Source: DATHTK01 sp035463295
GTDB taxonomy: Bacteria > Actinomycetota > Rubrobacteria > Rubrobacterales > Rubrobacteraceae
NCBI GenBank assembly: GCA_035463295.1
Contig: DATHTK010000099.1
Span: forward strand, 22,678-86,677
Direction of reading: 5' to 3'
Length of the DNA: 64,000 bases
A model generated the notes under the pieces. It had not been told where the DNA came from, did not search any database, and saw only the letters and a program-made list of their open reading frames with translations. This document shows, piece by piece, positions 53,130-60,863 of the stretch. A program made the translations under genes and the position numbers. Every line of letters starts with the position of its first letter. The stretch's first letter is position 1.

Positions 53130-54556
53130 GGCCTCGGGACTCCGAGCACCCACGTATCTTTCATCTTGCCTCCGCTGGAGATGTTGACGACGTGCTTGCC
53201 GGGAGCCGCGACCCGGCTGAGGGATCCCGGAATCGTCTCGACGACGCCCGGGTCGTCTGCCTCAGGGGCGAGGACGAGCATCCGGTAGTCGGCGTAGGAG
53301 TCGCGCAGGAGGAAATCCTCCCCCTGGGCGTCCGCCTCGCAGAGGACGTGGGTCGAGAAATCTATCAGCTCCTGCGCCACGTACTCGACCGGGTTCTTCT
53401 CGACCATCTTCCTGAACTTCTCGACGTTCCCTTTCGTCTCCTCAGGCCCGATCATGACCTCCTTCCCCCCGTAGCCGCCTCGACTCTTTACGACGAACTC
53501 CCCGAAGCGGTCCATGACGTACCGGCGATCCTCCTCGACGGCGAGCGACCACGTCCGGGCGTTCTGTATCAGGGGCTCCTCGCCGAGATAAGTCCGGACC
53601 ATCTCGGGGACGAAGGCGCCCACGCCCTTGTCGTCCACGATCTCGGAGTTCGGCGCGAAGAGGACGTGCACCTTCCCCTCGACGTGGCACTCCAGGAGGC
53701 CCGGCACCTCGGCGTAGAGTCTGTCCTCGTCCACCCGCTCGTAGATCACGTCTATGCGAAGCCCCGTCGGCTCGTGCACGAGGTAACCGCCCTCATCGAC
53801 GTGCAGTTCGTTCGTCTCTGCAAGCACGGCCTCCATCTCCCGGGCGTAGATGTGGTGGTCGAGGTAGAACTGGTCCTCGGGGCCGCTCGTTACGACCGCG
53901 AGCGTGGCGTAGGGACCTTTCTTGGAGGCGGCTCGCAGAGCGCCGCCAAGCCGCCCGATCCAGCCGTCGAGCGGAATTACCGGCATCTGCGCGTGGGACT
54001 CGGGGAAGAAGACCTCGGCGCTCATCTTTCTGCGGCGGGTCATGGGGGCGAGCCCGACCGGCATCTTGGCGTTCTCCTCGAGAACGAGGTACTCCCACCC
54101 GCCGGTCTCTCCGGCCCGCGCGCTCTCGACGGCGACGACGTCGAAGGCGATCTGACGCACCGGCACGGGACCGAAGCGGTTCGGCGTCTCGACGTCGTAG
54201 AGGATGCTCGACTCGATGACTTCCCTCGGAACCACCTCCTCCTTGCCGGCCTCCAGCCGCCGCAGGAACTCGTTTATGGCGAGGAGGCGTTGCTCCAGGC
54301 TACGCACGAGGCGCCCCCAGTCGGAGTCGGGCACGATCCGTGGGATCCAATCGGTCGGATGGGTCTTGTCCCCCTCCAGGATGCCGAACGCGCGTTGCTC
54401 CTCCAGCAAGAGCCGCTGCGCCTCACGCAGCTTCTTATCCCACCTCCCTAGGCCGGTGCGAGCCAACTCGCCGAGGATGGGACCGTAGATCGGACGCAAC
54501 CCTCCATCCGGGAAGAAGACCTCGCTGGTGCCTGGGAGTGCGCGCTCGAACCTCAC
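53126..54556 (-). CDS. Circularly permuted ATP-grasp protein (DUF404/407-like)
   Basis: The 476-residue protein follows the pattern of the CP_ATPgrasp_1 family: LRPIYGPILGELA near the N-terminus, WIPRIVPDSDWGRLVRSLEQRL, YLVLEENAKMPVGLAPM and the core ENARTW-like sequence QNARTWSLAVEEDRR with FVVKSRGGYGGKEVMIG. The family is thought to form amide bonds and is often beside alpha-E or transglutaminase-like genes. Here it is coupled to a membrane protein instead. GTG 54556 is nine bases after TATAAT on the minus strand and probably leaderless. Confidence 0.8.
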   Translation of the reverse strand: MRFERALPGTSEVFFPDGGLRPIYGPILGELARTGLGRWDKKLREAQRLLLEEQRAFGILEGDKTHPTDWIPRIVPDSDWGRLVRSLEQRLLAINEFLRRLEAGKEEVVPREVIESSILYDVETPNRFGPVPVRQIAFDVVAVESARAGETGGWEYLVLEENAKMPVGLAPMTRRRKMSAEVFFPESHAQMPVIPLDGWIGRLGGALRAASKKGPYATLAVVTSGPEDQFYLDHHIYAREMEAVLAETNELHVDEGGYLVHEPTGLRIDVIYERVDEDRLYAEVPGLLECHVEGKVHVLFAPNSEIVDDKGVGAFVPEMVRTYLGEEPLIQNARTWSLAVEEDRRYVMDRFGEFVVKSRGGYGGKEVMIGPEETKGNVEKFRKMVEKNPVEYVAQELIDFSTHVLCEADAQGEDFLLRDSYADYRMLVLAPEADDPGVVETIPGSLSRVAAPGKHVVNISSGGKMKDTWVLGVPRP

Positions 54557-54732
54557 AGAACGAGGATTATATAGCCTGTCAGCCCATCAGCACCCCGGCC
54601 GGTCAGCATCCCAGTCGTTTGCGGCCGTTCGTTAGCCGGCTAACATCTCCCGCTCCCTTGAGGACGCGCTCTGGCGAGTGTGCGGCTTTGGCCGTAGAGA
54701 GAGCGTCGCCTGACCGCTATACTCCCGAGAGG
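54557..54732. promoter_or_regulatory. Divergent promoter region with a 14-bp palindrome
   Basis: GTTAGCCGGCTAAC (54631-54644) is a perfect palindrome. TATAAT on the minus strand (54570-54575) serves the ATP-grasp gene, and TATACT (54718-54723) on the plus strand serves the DnaD gene; both give starts nine bases downstream. Conventional -35 boxes are not obvious. Confidence 0.5.
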
Positions 54733-55488
54733 ATGGAGCGGGTACGGCTGACACCACCGGGGGAGAAGCATGCGCGGGGAGAGCGTGCGCGGCTCTACGT
54801 ACGCTGGATGCCCCACCTGGGGGCCGAGGCCGTCGCCCTCTACGAGCTGCTTCGCGTCCTGCCCGACGTAGGGCGGGAAGAGGTCGAGGTCGAGGAGCTG
54901 GCCGAGCTGCTGCGGTCCACGCCCGAGGGGGTCGAGGAGGCCCTCGAGACGCTGGTCGAGGCCGACTTCGTGGCTGAGAGGGAAGGCTGGCTGGAGGCCG
55001 CGGAGCACCCTCCGACGGCCGGAAAGCGTCCCCGGGAGGAGGATCTAGGGGACTTCGGGGAGGGACCTGCTCGGGACGTCGAGGTGATACGGGCGGAGCC
55101 CGAGGGGGTCTCGGCGGACGACTACTTCCGCTACATGGGGACGCTGCCGGCGCCGCACATCCTGGAGTTTCTCAACGGGTACTGCGAGCGCGACGGGCTC
55201 TCGCCGGACGCGGTGCGGGAGGCCTTGAGAATCGCGAGCGAGCGTGACGCCCGCAGGGTGGGTTACGTGCGCAGCATCCTCGAGCGCTGGGTCGAGCGGG
55301 GCGTCAAGACGGTAGAGGACGTCGAGCGCTTCGAGAAGGACCGCAAGCTTCGTCTCGTCGAGCAGAGCGGAGCGGTGCGGGGTGGTGCGCTAACCATAGG
55401 GGAATCGAGGGAGGGGGTGAGGGATGGAGAGGATCGACGGTCTGCTGCCCGACGCCGGGAGGGCTATGAGTGGCTCTTCGGCGAGTAG
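54733..55488 (+). CDS. DnaD-domain replication/primosome protein
   Basis: The 251-residue protein has an N-terminal winged-helix-like part (ARLYVRWMPHLGAEAVALYELL, PEGVEEALETLVEADFV), an acidic linker, and a DnaD/DnaB2 domain (DDYFRYMGTLPAPHILEFL, ERDARRVGYVRSILERWVERGV). DnaD proteins act early in primosome assembly in Firmicutes. ATG 54733 is nine bases after TATACT and so is leaderless in appearance. Its 3' end overlaps the helicase-loader gene by 65 bases. Confidence 0.85.
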   Translation: MERVRLTPPGEKHARGERARLYVRWMPHLGAEAVALYELLRVLPDVGREEVEVEELAELLRSTPEGVEEALETLVEADFVAEREGWLEAAEHPPTAGKRPREEDLGDFGEGPARDVEVIRAEPEGVSADDYFRYMGTLPAPHILEFLNGYCERDGLSPDAVREALRIASERDARRVGYVRSILERWVERGVKTVEDVERFEKDRKLRLVEQSGAVRGGALTIGESREGVRDGEDRRSAARRREGYEWLFGE

Positions 55489-56302
55489 AAAGCGCGCCCC
55501 GGGTCACGGCGCCGCCGAGGCGCTGAGGCTCGACGACAAGGTCTGCGCGCATTGCGGCCGGGAGCTCGCGGCCGAGTGGGTCGAGTTTCCTCCGGCCCTA
55601 CAGAAGAAGTACGGCAAGAGCGGCGAGTGGTACTACCACCCCTGCACCCCCGAGTGCGAGCAGAAGAACGACCAGCGCGAGTGGGAGCTCATGCGCCGCG
55701 ACGCGCGGGTGGCGGTCCTGAGAGAGCGCAGCGGACTGTCCAAGCGGATGAAGGGCTACGCGCTCGACAACTTCGATCCCCAGGTCAGCAGGAGCACCCA
55801 GAAGGCCCTGGCAAAGGTCATGGACTACGTCATCAACTGGAGAGAGAACCAGGAGGCGGGCCGGGGTGTGTACTTCTGCGGGGACGTCGGGACCGGGAAG
55901 ACCCATCTCGCGGTCGCGGTTATGAACGAGCTCATAAAGAGAAAGCGCGTGCCGGCGTTGTTCGTCACGGTGCCGGAGCTGCTGGACAATCTGCGCGGGA
56001 CCTACAACGACCCGGGGCGCAACATCGACGAGTGGATGGACGCCGTCAAGAACGCCGAGTTCCTGGTACTCGACGACCTCGGCTCCGAGAAGCCGACAGA
56101 GTGGGTAAGGGAGCGATTGTTCGTGGTGATCAACCACCGCTACCGGGAGCAGTTGCCGACGCTCTTCACCTCCAACATCGGGCCCAAAGACCTGGCGGCT
56201 CAGCTCGGCGAGCGCACCGCGAGCCGGATTATCGCGATGTGCGATTGGATCTCGCTCGAAGGAGACGATTACCGCGAGGCCGAGGTGCGGCGCGGCTTAT
56301 GA
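55424..56302 (+). CDS. DnaC/DnaI-type helicase loader ATPase
   Basis: The 292-residue protein has a putative zinc finger near the N-terminus (C41, C44, C74, C78), then a AAA+ core: Walker A GDVGTGKT (153-160), Walker B LVLDDLG (214-220) and sensor I TSN (249-251). This is the DnaC/DnaI layout, with the zinc-binding N-terminus seen in DnaI-type loaders. It loads the replicative helicase. Start ATG 55424 has GGGAGGGGGTGAGGG upstream, within the DnaD gene; ATG 55466 is an alternative. Confidence 0.88.
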   Translation: MERIDGLLPDAGRAMSGSSASRKRAPGHGAAEALRLDDKVCAHCGRELAAEWVEFPPALQKKYGKSGEWYYHPCTPECEQKNDQREWELMRRDARVAVLRERSGLSKRMKGYALDNFDPQVSRSTQKALAKVMDYVINWRENQEAGRGVYFCGDVGTGKTHLAVAVMNELIKRKRVPALFVTVPELLDNLRGTYNDPGRNIDEWMDAVKNAEFLVLDDLGSEKPTEWVRERLFVVINHRYREQLPTLFTSNIGPKDLAAQLGERTASRIIAMCDWISLEGDDYREAEVRRGL

Positions 56303-57009
56303 GAGACGAGTTCCTCATCACGCGCCAGGGGAAGCAGTACGTTCTCTATGCAGGTTTGCTCGACGAGGCGCACAGCAGGGGCCTGCGCGGAATCGACACC
56401 GAGCTCGTCCAGGTCCCCGACGACGCCAACGGACACGTAGCGATAGTCAAGGCCACGTGCGAGATGGAGGATGGCCGGCGCTTCTCCGGGATCGGGGACG
56501 CCTCTCCCGGGAACGTCGGACGCAACATAGTGCCGCACCTGATCCGGATGGCCGAGACACGAGCGAAAGCCCGCGCTCTGCGCGATGCGGTGAACGTCGG
56601 GGCTACGGCCCTCGAGGAGCTCTCAGACGGCGACGACGCCCCGGCAGCCTCCGACGGTTTCGGACGTACGCCATCCTCGCGCGCTCGCGGCGCGGCCACG
56701 CCGATTCGCGGCGGAAGGTCTCGTGGCGAGGGGGAATCCGGTTCGGCCAGGCCCGCCGAGGACAACGGCCAGGCCGAGGAGGAGCCCGTGGCGTCGGAGA
56801 GGTCCGCGTCCTCTGGTTCGAGGAGGAACACCGGCTCTGCCAAAGCGAGGAAGAGCCAGGTGGATCTCCTCAGGACCCTAGCGGTCGAGTGGCGGGGCGA
56901 GAACGGCGTAGAGCGGCTCGAGAACCGCATCGGCAAGCCGCTCACCGACCTCACCCGCACCGAGGCGGACGAGTGGATCGACCGCCTCACCCCCGAAGGA
57001 CGCGAATAG
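56299..57009 (+). CDS. Protein resembling Rad52-fold annealing proteins, in the DnaD-DnaC cassette
   Basis: The start overlaps the helicase loader stop as ATGA. The N-terminal 108 residues (MRDEFLITRQGKQYVLYAGLL, RFSGIGDASPGNVGRNIVPHL, RMAETRAKARALRDAVNVG) resemble Rad52-family or Erf-type single-strand annealing proteins, where a similar IGDASP...ETRAKARALRDA block occurs. A low-complexity linker (about 110-180) leads to a small C-terminal helical module (QVDLLRTLAVEWRG, LTRTEADEWID). Resemblance is by eye only; activity is not shown. Length 236. Confidence 0.55.
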   Translation: MRDEFLITRQGKQYVLYAGLLDEAHSRGLRGIDTELVQVPDDANGHVAIVKATCEMEDGRRFSGIGDASPGNVGRNIVPHLIRMAETRAKARALRDAVNVGATALEELSDGDDAPAASDGFGRTPSSRARGAATPIRGGRSRGEGESGSARPAEDNGQAEEEPVASERSASSGSRRNTGSAKARKSQVDLLRTLAVEWRGENGVERLENRIGKPLTDLTRTEADEWIDRLTPEGRE

Positions 57010-57246
57010 TCCGGTAGCCGGCGCGATTAAGCGATAACTCGTGCATGGGCTTTCGCAAGGGCCGTAGCGGTTCACGGTCGTAGTGCTCATCGGTCCCTCC
57101 TCCTTGCTCTGTTGGCCCGACCTCGCGGATACGGGATGCGCGGGCGACGCCTGCTTTGGCGAAGCTCTGCGGCCCAGAAAGCCGTTCGGGCTCTTCGTTT
57201 AAGAGAAGGGGCGCGACGACCCGAGCTTTATGGTCTGGATCAATAT
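57010..57246. other. Gap between the replication cassette and hairpin B
   Basis: I see no gene here on the plus strand. On the minus strand an ATG at 57090 is preceded by GGAGGAGGGACC, but the frame runs antisense into the upstream gene and does not look like a protein. Confidence 0.35.
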
Positions 57247-57318
57247 GTGCCCGGCACGAGTGCGCGGAGGAGCGCTAATCCTTCGTGGAAACCCCCCTCC
57301 AAGGTAGCCGCCGGGCAC
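57247..57318 (+). repeat. Hairpin repeat copy B
   Basis: GTGCCCGGC (57247-57255) and GCCGGGCAC (57310-57318) are perfectly complementary, with inner GGAGG (57266-57270) and CCTCC (57296-57300). About 25 bases after it begins a copy of the second repeat family at 57343. Confidence 0.6.
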
Positions 57319-57342
57319 TACTCGGGCCGGCCCTTGTTCTTG

Positions 57343-57381
57343 CCTTTGTTCACGAGAGTGCCTGCAAGCGGAGTTCCCGGC
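57343..57381 (+). repeat. Dispersed repeat copy 1 (diverged)
   Basis: CTTTGTTCAC and a downstream GAGTTCCCGG match the family best seen at 57869, 60090 and 62336. Upstream GCCGGCCCTTGTTCTTGCC is shared with the copy at 60764. Confidence 0.4.
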
Positions 57382-57450
57382 AGTGCGTCAAACAGGTTCA
57401 AACCAGCTGCGCCAGACTCGATGCGTGGATCTCCCGCCTCATCCAAGGCC

Positions 57451-57840
57451 ATGATGAAGGTAGCCGCGATCCTCAGCATCCTTCTGGGACTCGGTTTCGG
57501 CCTGCCGTGCGCCTACGGGATCCGGTACCTCTCGACAACCGGTGAGGCTTGGACGTTCTTAGGGTTTCCGACGTACGGCGGGGGACCATTCGAGGCGATC
57601 GGCATACAGACAACCGTTCCGCTGCTCGTCGCGTTCCTGATCGTCTGCGGGCTGGAGGTCGCGACGGGATGGCTTGTGTGGCGCGGCCTGCGCACCGGAG
57701 CGGTGCTCGGGGTCGCTCTTCTTCCGTTCGAGCTCGCTTTCTGGATCGGATTCGCCTTGCCCTTGGGGCCACCGCTCGGCCTTGCTCGAGCGATCCTGGT
57801 GATGATCAAGTGGTCATCCTTCACGCGGCCCTCTACCTGA
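57451..57840 (+). CDS. Small four-helix membrane protein of unknown function
   Basis: The 129-residue product starts MMKVAAILSILLGLGFGLPCA and has four hydrophobic segments. The ATG at 57451 is chosen because sequence before it, including the hairpin repeat, is not protein-like; a second ATG at 57454 is equivalent. No family recognised. Confidence 0.6.
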   Translation: MMKVAAILSILLGLGFGLPCAYGIRYLSTTGEAWTFLGFPTYGGGPFEAIGIQTTVPLLVAFLIVCGLEVATGWLVWRGLRTGAVLGVALLPFELAFWIGFALPLGPPLGLARAILVMIKWSSFTRPST

Positions 57841-57868
57841 TCGGGCACGACGCCGCAGCCAACATACG

Positions 57869-57912
57869 CTTATTCACCGAAGTGCCAGTAAGGAGTGTTC
57901 TTGGAAGTTCGC
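57869..57912 (+). repeat. Dispersed repeat copy 2
   Basis: CTTATTCACCGAAGTGCC and GGAGTGTTCTTGGAAGTTCGC; nearly identical to copy 6 at 61117-61160. Confidence 0.6.
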
Positions 57913-58004
57913 ACCGGACCCGGGGTGGTGGCATCATGCTTTCGGTATAAAAGGGTTGGCCCGCCAAGAGGTCTAAGAGCGGGTCGAAAAGGAGGTAACG
58001 CGGT

Positions 58005-58415
58005 ATGCAACCTACTCGTGTGCTGCCCGCCGTCTCAGTGCTGTCTTTGATCAGCGTGGAATACGGCGGCTGGGCGCTACTTGGCTTCCTTACCGGACGC
58101 GGCCAGCTCGGGCAGTTTAGGGAGCAGTTCTTCCGGGCTGGGCACGCCCACGCCGGGGTGCTATTGGTGCTCTCGCTCGTCTACTTCCTACACCTTGACC
58201 GGACCGGCTACTCCGACAGAGTCAAGTGGTTCGCTGGCAGCCTTCTGCTCGCGGGGATCATGGCCCAGTCGGGTGGGTTCTTTATTCACCTCGGGCTCGG
58301 GCAGCCCAACAGAAGCTCTCTGGGAACAGTGGTGACGCGGTTTGGCGCTCTACTCATCGCGGCAGCGTTAGCTATCTTGGCCGTGGGTCTACTCGGAAGC
58401 GGCCGACGCGGCTAG
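58005..58415 (+). CDS. Small membrane protein, paralogue 1 (RAGHAHAGV)
   Basis: The 136-residue product has four membrane helices. Between the first and second it carries RAGHAHAGVLLVLSLV, shared exactly in its core with the next gene. The HAHAG histidines inside or beside the membrane suggest heme or metal binding, but that is speculation. ATG 58005 follows AAAAGGAGGTAACGCGGT, an excellent ribosome site. Confidence 0.65.
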   Translation: MQPTRVLPAVSVLSLISVEYGGWALLGFLTGRGQLGQFREQFFRAGHAHAGVLLVLSLVYFLHLDRTGYSDRVKWFAGSLLLAGIMAQSGGFFIHLGLGQPNRSSLGTVVTRFGALLIAAALAILAVGLLGSGRRG

Positions 58416-58442
58416 CAGAATAGAAAGAAGGAAAGGAGCGAC

Positions 58443-58874
58443 ATGAGTCCTCAGTCGCGGCTTGTAGCAGGAATCCTGCTGATCGTGCTGCCCACGGTAG
58501 AGTTCGGTGGGGCGAGTATCCTCTCGCTGCTCATAGGCGACCCAGGCTACGCCCAGAATGATCTCAGGCAGGACCTCTGGCGTGCCGGGCACGCCCATGC
58601 GGGAGTGTGGCTCGTATTGTCCTTGGTGGCCTTACGCTACGTGGACGAGGCGACCCTCTCTGAAGGAATGAAGTGGGTGGTGCGCCTTGCCTTCCCGACA
58701 GCGGCGATCCTAACGCCGGCAGCGTTCTTCCTCTCGGTCCTCTCCCCGCAAGCCACCGAGCCCAACGCGCTGATCTACCTAGCCTATGTTGGCGGGGTAG
58801 TGCTGGCGGTAGGGCTGTTGACGTTGGGGGTCGGTCTCATCCGAGAGCGCAGGACGGCGCGCGAACTCGCTTAG
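58443..58874 (+). CDS. Small membrane protein, paralogue 2 (RAGHAHAGV)
   Basis: The 143-residue product repeats the plan of the previous gene: VEFGGASILSLL corresponds to VEYGGWALLGFL, and RAGHAHAGVWLVLSLV is nearly identical. The two genes are 27 bases apart, so they arose by tandem duplication and probably form a pair. ATG 58443 follows AAAGGAGCGAC. Function unknown. Confidence 0.65.
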   Translation: MSPQSRLVAGILLIVLPTVEFGGASILSLLIGDPGYAQNDLRQDLWRAGHAHAGVWLVLSLVALRYVDEATLSEGMKWVVRLAFPTAAILTPAAFFLSVLSPQATEPNALIYLAYVGGVVLAVGLLTLGVGLIRERRTARELA

Positions 58875-58918
58875 CTATCCACCATGCCTATCTTTGGGGC
58901 TGCGGTCCTCCCCCTGCC

Positions 58919-58962
58919 CTTATTCACCCAACCGCGTAGAAGATAAATTCTCGAATGTTCGC
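58919..58962 (+). repeat. Dispersed repeat copy 3
   Basis: CTTATTCACCCAACCGCGTAG and AATTCTCGAATGTTCGCC. Confidence 0.5.
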
Positions 58963-59062
58963 CTGTACGGGGTTCTGCGAAGGTTGCCTGGAGCAGCCTA
59001 ACGGCGCCAGCGGCTTTCGGGCCTTACGAGAGGCAGCCATGAGATTTGGTGAACCGTGACCC

Positions 59063-60034
59063 CTACGTAGAGTTGTCTGGTGGGGACTTCGGGCCGAATA
59101 CTACGCTGCGTGCTTTGCCTGTGCGCTTGGCCCGGTACATAGCCAGATCTGCGTCACGCACCAGCTTCTCCGGCGGCCCCTGAGCACCGACGGCGATACC
59201 GATGCTTGCCGAGGTGTGCAGCCGATAGCTATGGACATACAAGGGGTCGCGCAGCTGCGCGTGGAAGCGCTCAGCGAGCATAACCGCTTCGCTGGAATCG
59301 GCAACATCCTCCATAAGGACGGCTAACTCATCACCGCCCATCCGTGCGGCTATGTCTGACACTCGCAAGCACCTCTTCAAGCGCTTGGCCACCTCACGGA
59401 GCACCCGATCCCCCTCCTGGTGACCCAAATAGTCGTTTATGAGCTTGAAGTCGTCGAGATCTATGAACAGCATAGCGACCTTGCGGCCCTTGAGTCTTGC
59501 GCGAGCGAGGGCGCGTTTGAGGTGTTCATAAAACGATGCCTGATTGTGCAAGCTGGTTAGGTCGTCGTGAGAGACCTTCCACTCCAATTGCTCTTCCAAG
59601 GCCCTCCGTAGGCTCGCCCACTCCTCCAGATCCTCATTTCGTGCGCGCAGCTGGTCCTCGACTCTCTTATGGTACTGAGCGAGGACGCTAATGATCACAC
59701 CTGTTGCCAGAAAGATCCCAAAGCGTAGGGCTTCCTGCATATTGGTGAACAGCGCGTATTGAGGCTCTAAGAAGAAGTAGTTAGCTGCTAGAGCCGATAT
59801 TAGGGTGGCCACCAAGCCCGGCCCCAGCCCGCCGTACATAGCACTCACGGCTACCGCAGCGAGAAAGTAGAAGAAGATGCTGTGCTCCATCAGCGGCTTC
59901 AAGAGCAGCATCAGGATGAGCGCCAGGGCACTGGGCCCAACAGCCAAGCCGCACCATCGCAGGAGAGGGACGACCGACCGAAGGTAACGTGTTGCGGTAG
60001 GCAATGCAGATCCCTCATTCTTCCGGATGGGCAT
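59063..60034 (-). CDS. Diguanylate cyclase with DUF4118-like membrane sensor
   Basis: The 323-residue protein has four membrane helices at residues 20-120 that resemble the KdpD-type DUF4118 sensor (SALAANYFFLEPQYALFT), a short coiled coil, and a GGDEF domain. The active-site variant is GGDEL (233-237), acceptable for cyclases, and an inhibitory site RVSD (224-227) lies the correct five residues before it. It probably makes c-di-GMP under feedback control. ATG 60034. Confidence 0.88.
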   Translation of the reverse strand: MPIRKNEGSALPTATRYLRSVVPLLRWCGLAVGPSALALILMLLLKPLMEHSIFFYFLAAVAVSAMYGGLGPGLVATLISALAANYFFLEPQYALFTNMQEALRFGIFLATGVIISVLAQYHKRVEDQLRARNEDLEEWASLRRALEEQLEWKVSHDDLTSLHNQASFYEHLKRALARARLKGRKVAMLFIDLDDFKLINDYLGHQEGDRVLREVAKRLKRCLRVSDIAARMGGDELAVLMEDVADSSEAVMLAERFHAQLRDPLYVHSYRLHTSASIGIAVGAQGPPEKLVRDADLAMYRAKRTGKARSVVFGPKSPPDNST

Positions 60035-60089
60035 GCGCCGGGCGTCTAGAAGATTAGCAAGAAACGTCCGAGAGAGGAACTGAGAGGAA

Positions 60090-60132
60090 CTTATTCACCC
60101 AACCTCGGGGAAGAGGTGTTCTCGGAAGTCCC
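60090..60132 (+). repeat. Dispersed repeat copy 4
   Basis: CTTATTCACCCAACCTCGGGG and GTGTTCTCGGAAGTCCCC. It runs into the long hairpin at 60136-60217. Confidence 0.55.
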
Positions 60133-60135
60133 CAA

Positions 60136-60217
60136 AGCCCCGGTCCAGTACCCATGAGCATCTGCCCCTCTGGCACTCTCCTCTCCCTGGAGTACCAGGG
60201 CCTGTTGGACCGGGGCT
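60136..60217 (+). promoter_or_regulatory. Structured region upstream of cspA
   Basis: AGCCCCGGTCCA (60136-60147) pairs perfectly with TGGACCGGGGCT (60206-60217) and encloses a second stem CCCTGG (60185-60190) with CCAGGG (60195-60200). It lies just before the cspA promoter. It may be a terminator for other transcription, a separate RNA or part of the repeat. Confidence 0.5.
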
Positions 60218-60241
60218 AGGAACCCAAACGCATAGGATGTG

Positions 60242-60263
60242 TAGTATGTGTCCTCTAGGACAC
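60242..60263 (+). promoter_or_regulatory. cspA -10 and leader hairpin
   Basis: TAGTAT (60242-60247) is followed at once by GTGTCC, TCTA, GGACAC (60248-60263), a perfect hairpin at the likely 5' end of the transcript. Cold-shock mRNAs often have structured leaders. Confidence 0.45.
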
Positions 60264-60289
60264 AAAGCTGAGGAAAGGGGCTTTGGAGC

Positions 60290-60493
60290 GTGGCGCAAGG
60301 AACGGTCAAGTGGTTCAGCGAGGAGAAGGGCTACGGATTCATCACACCCGATGATGGGGGCGATGACCTCTTCGTTCACTACAGTGGCATAGCAGGCGAG
60401 GGCTTCAGGTCGCTGGAGGAGAGCGACAGGGTCAGCTACGAGCCGGCCCAGGGGAGGAAGGGAGAGCAGGCAGAGAACGTTCGCAAGGTCTGA
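60290..60493 (+). CDS. cspA: Cold shock protein (CspA family)
   Basis: The 67-residue protein has the cold-shock domain with GTVKWFSEEKGYGFI (RNP-1) and DDLFVHYS (RNP-2). It binds single-stranded nucleic acid. GTG 60290 follows GAGGAAAGGGGC. The leader begins with a hairpin and a strong hairpin follows the gene at 60521. Confidence 0.95.
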   Translation: MAQGTVKWFSEEKGYGFITPDDGGDDLFVHYSGIAGEGFRSLEESDRVSYEPAQGRKGEQAENVRKV

Positions 60494-60520
60494 GCGACCG
60501 CTGCGCAGATAGAGACTACG

Positions 60521-60561
60521 CACGCTCCGGGCACTCCCCCTCCTTTAGTGCCCGGAGCGTG
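60521..60561 (+). terminator. Long perfect hairpin downstream of cspA
   Basis: CACGCTCCGGGCACT (60521-60535) and AGTGCCCGGAGCGTG (60547-60561) form a perfect 15-bp stem with an 11-base loop. There is no U-tract, but it is likely to end or protect the cspA message. Confidence 0.6.
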
Positions 60562-60654
60562 GAGGGAGCCATGTTAGCGCGGGGTCTCTTGGGATCTCAA
60601 GCCAACCGGGCTGTTTGCACTTGGTGGAGAGGGGGAACAACGAAGCTCTAACAA

Positions 60655-60715
60655 GCTCGGCGACCCCCGGAGGTTGCTAACCTACTCTGGGGACCCCCTT
60701 CCAGGAGTTGCCGAG
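60655..60715 (+). repeat. Hairpin repeat copy C
   Basis: CTCGGCGAC (60656-60664) pairs with GTTGCCGAG (60707-60715) allowing one G-U, with inner GGAGG (60669-60673) and CTTCC (60698-60702). GGAGGTTGCTAACC is shared with copy A. Confidence 0.6.
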
Positions 60716-60763
60716 TGCTTTCACGTCGGGTCGGAGTTCGTACAGCCGGCCCTTCTTCTTGCC

Positions 60764-60806
60764 CTTATTCACCCAACCGCATGGAAGATCTCTCAGCAGT
60801 TCGTGC
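60764..60806 (+). repeat. Dispersed repeat copy 5
   Basis: CTTATTCACCCAACCGCATGG followed by a diverged right half. GCCGGCCCTTCTTCTTGCC just before it matches copy 1. Confidence 0.5.
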
Positions 60807-60863
60807 TGGCGCCAAGATATCCCGGCATCGGCATGAGAGCCTCGCATAGCCGAGGTCCGTCTC

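Larger units (their letters stand above)
60562..60863. other. Gap with repeat copies C and 5
   Basis: No gene is evident. The gap contains hairpin copy C and dispersed repeat copy 5. Confidence 0.5.

Noticed and set aside
56878..57090. Minus-strand gene after a strong GGAGGAGGGACC site
   Set aside because: It is antisense to the annealing-like gene for half its length and its translation has no coherent pattern.
57112..57450. N-terminal extension of the small membrane protein
   Set aside because: It reads through a hairpin repeat and is not protein-like.
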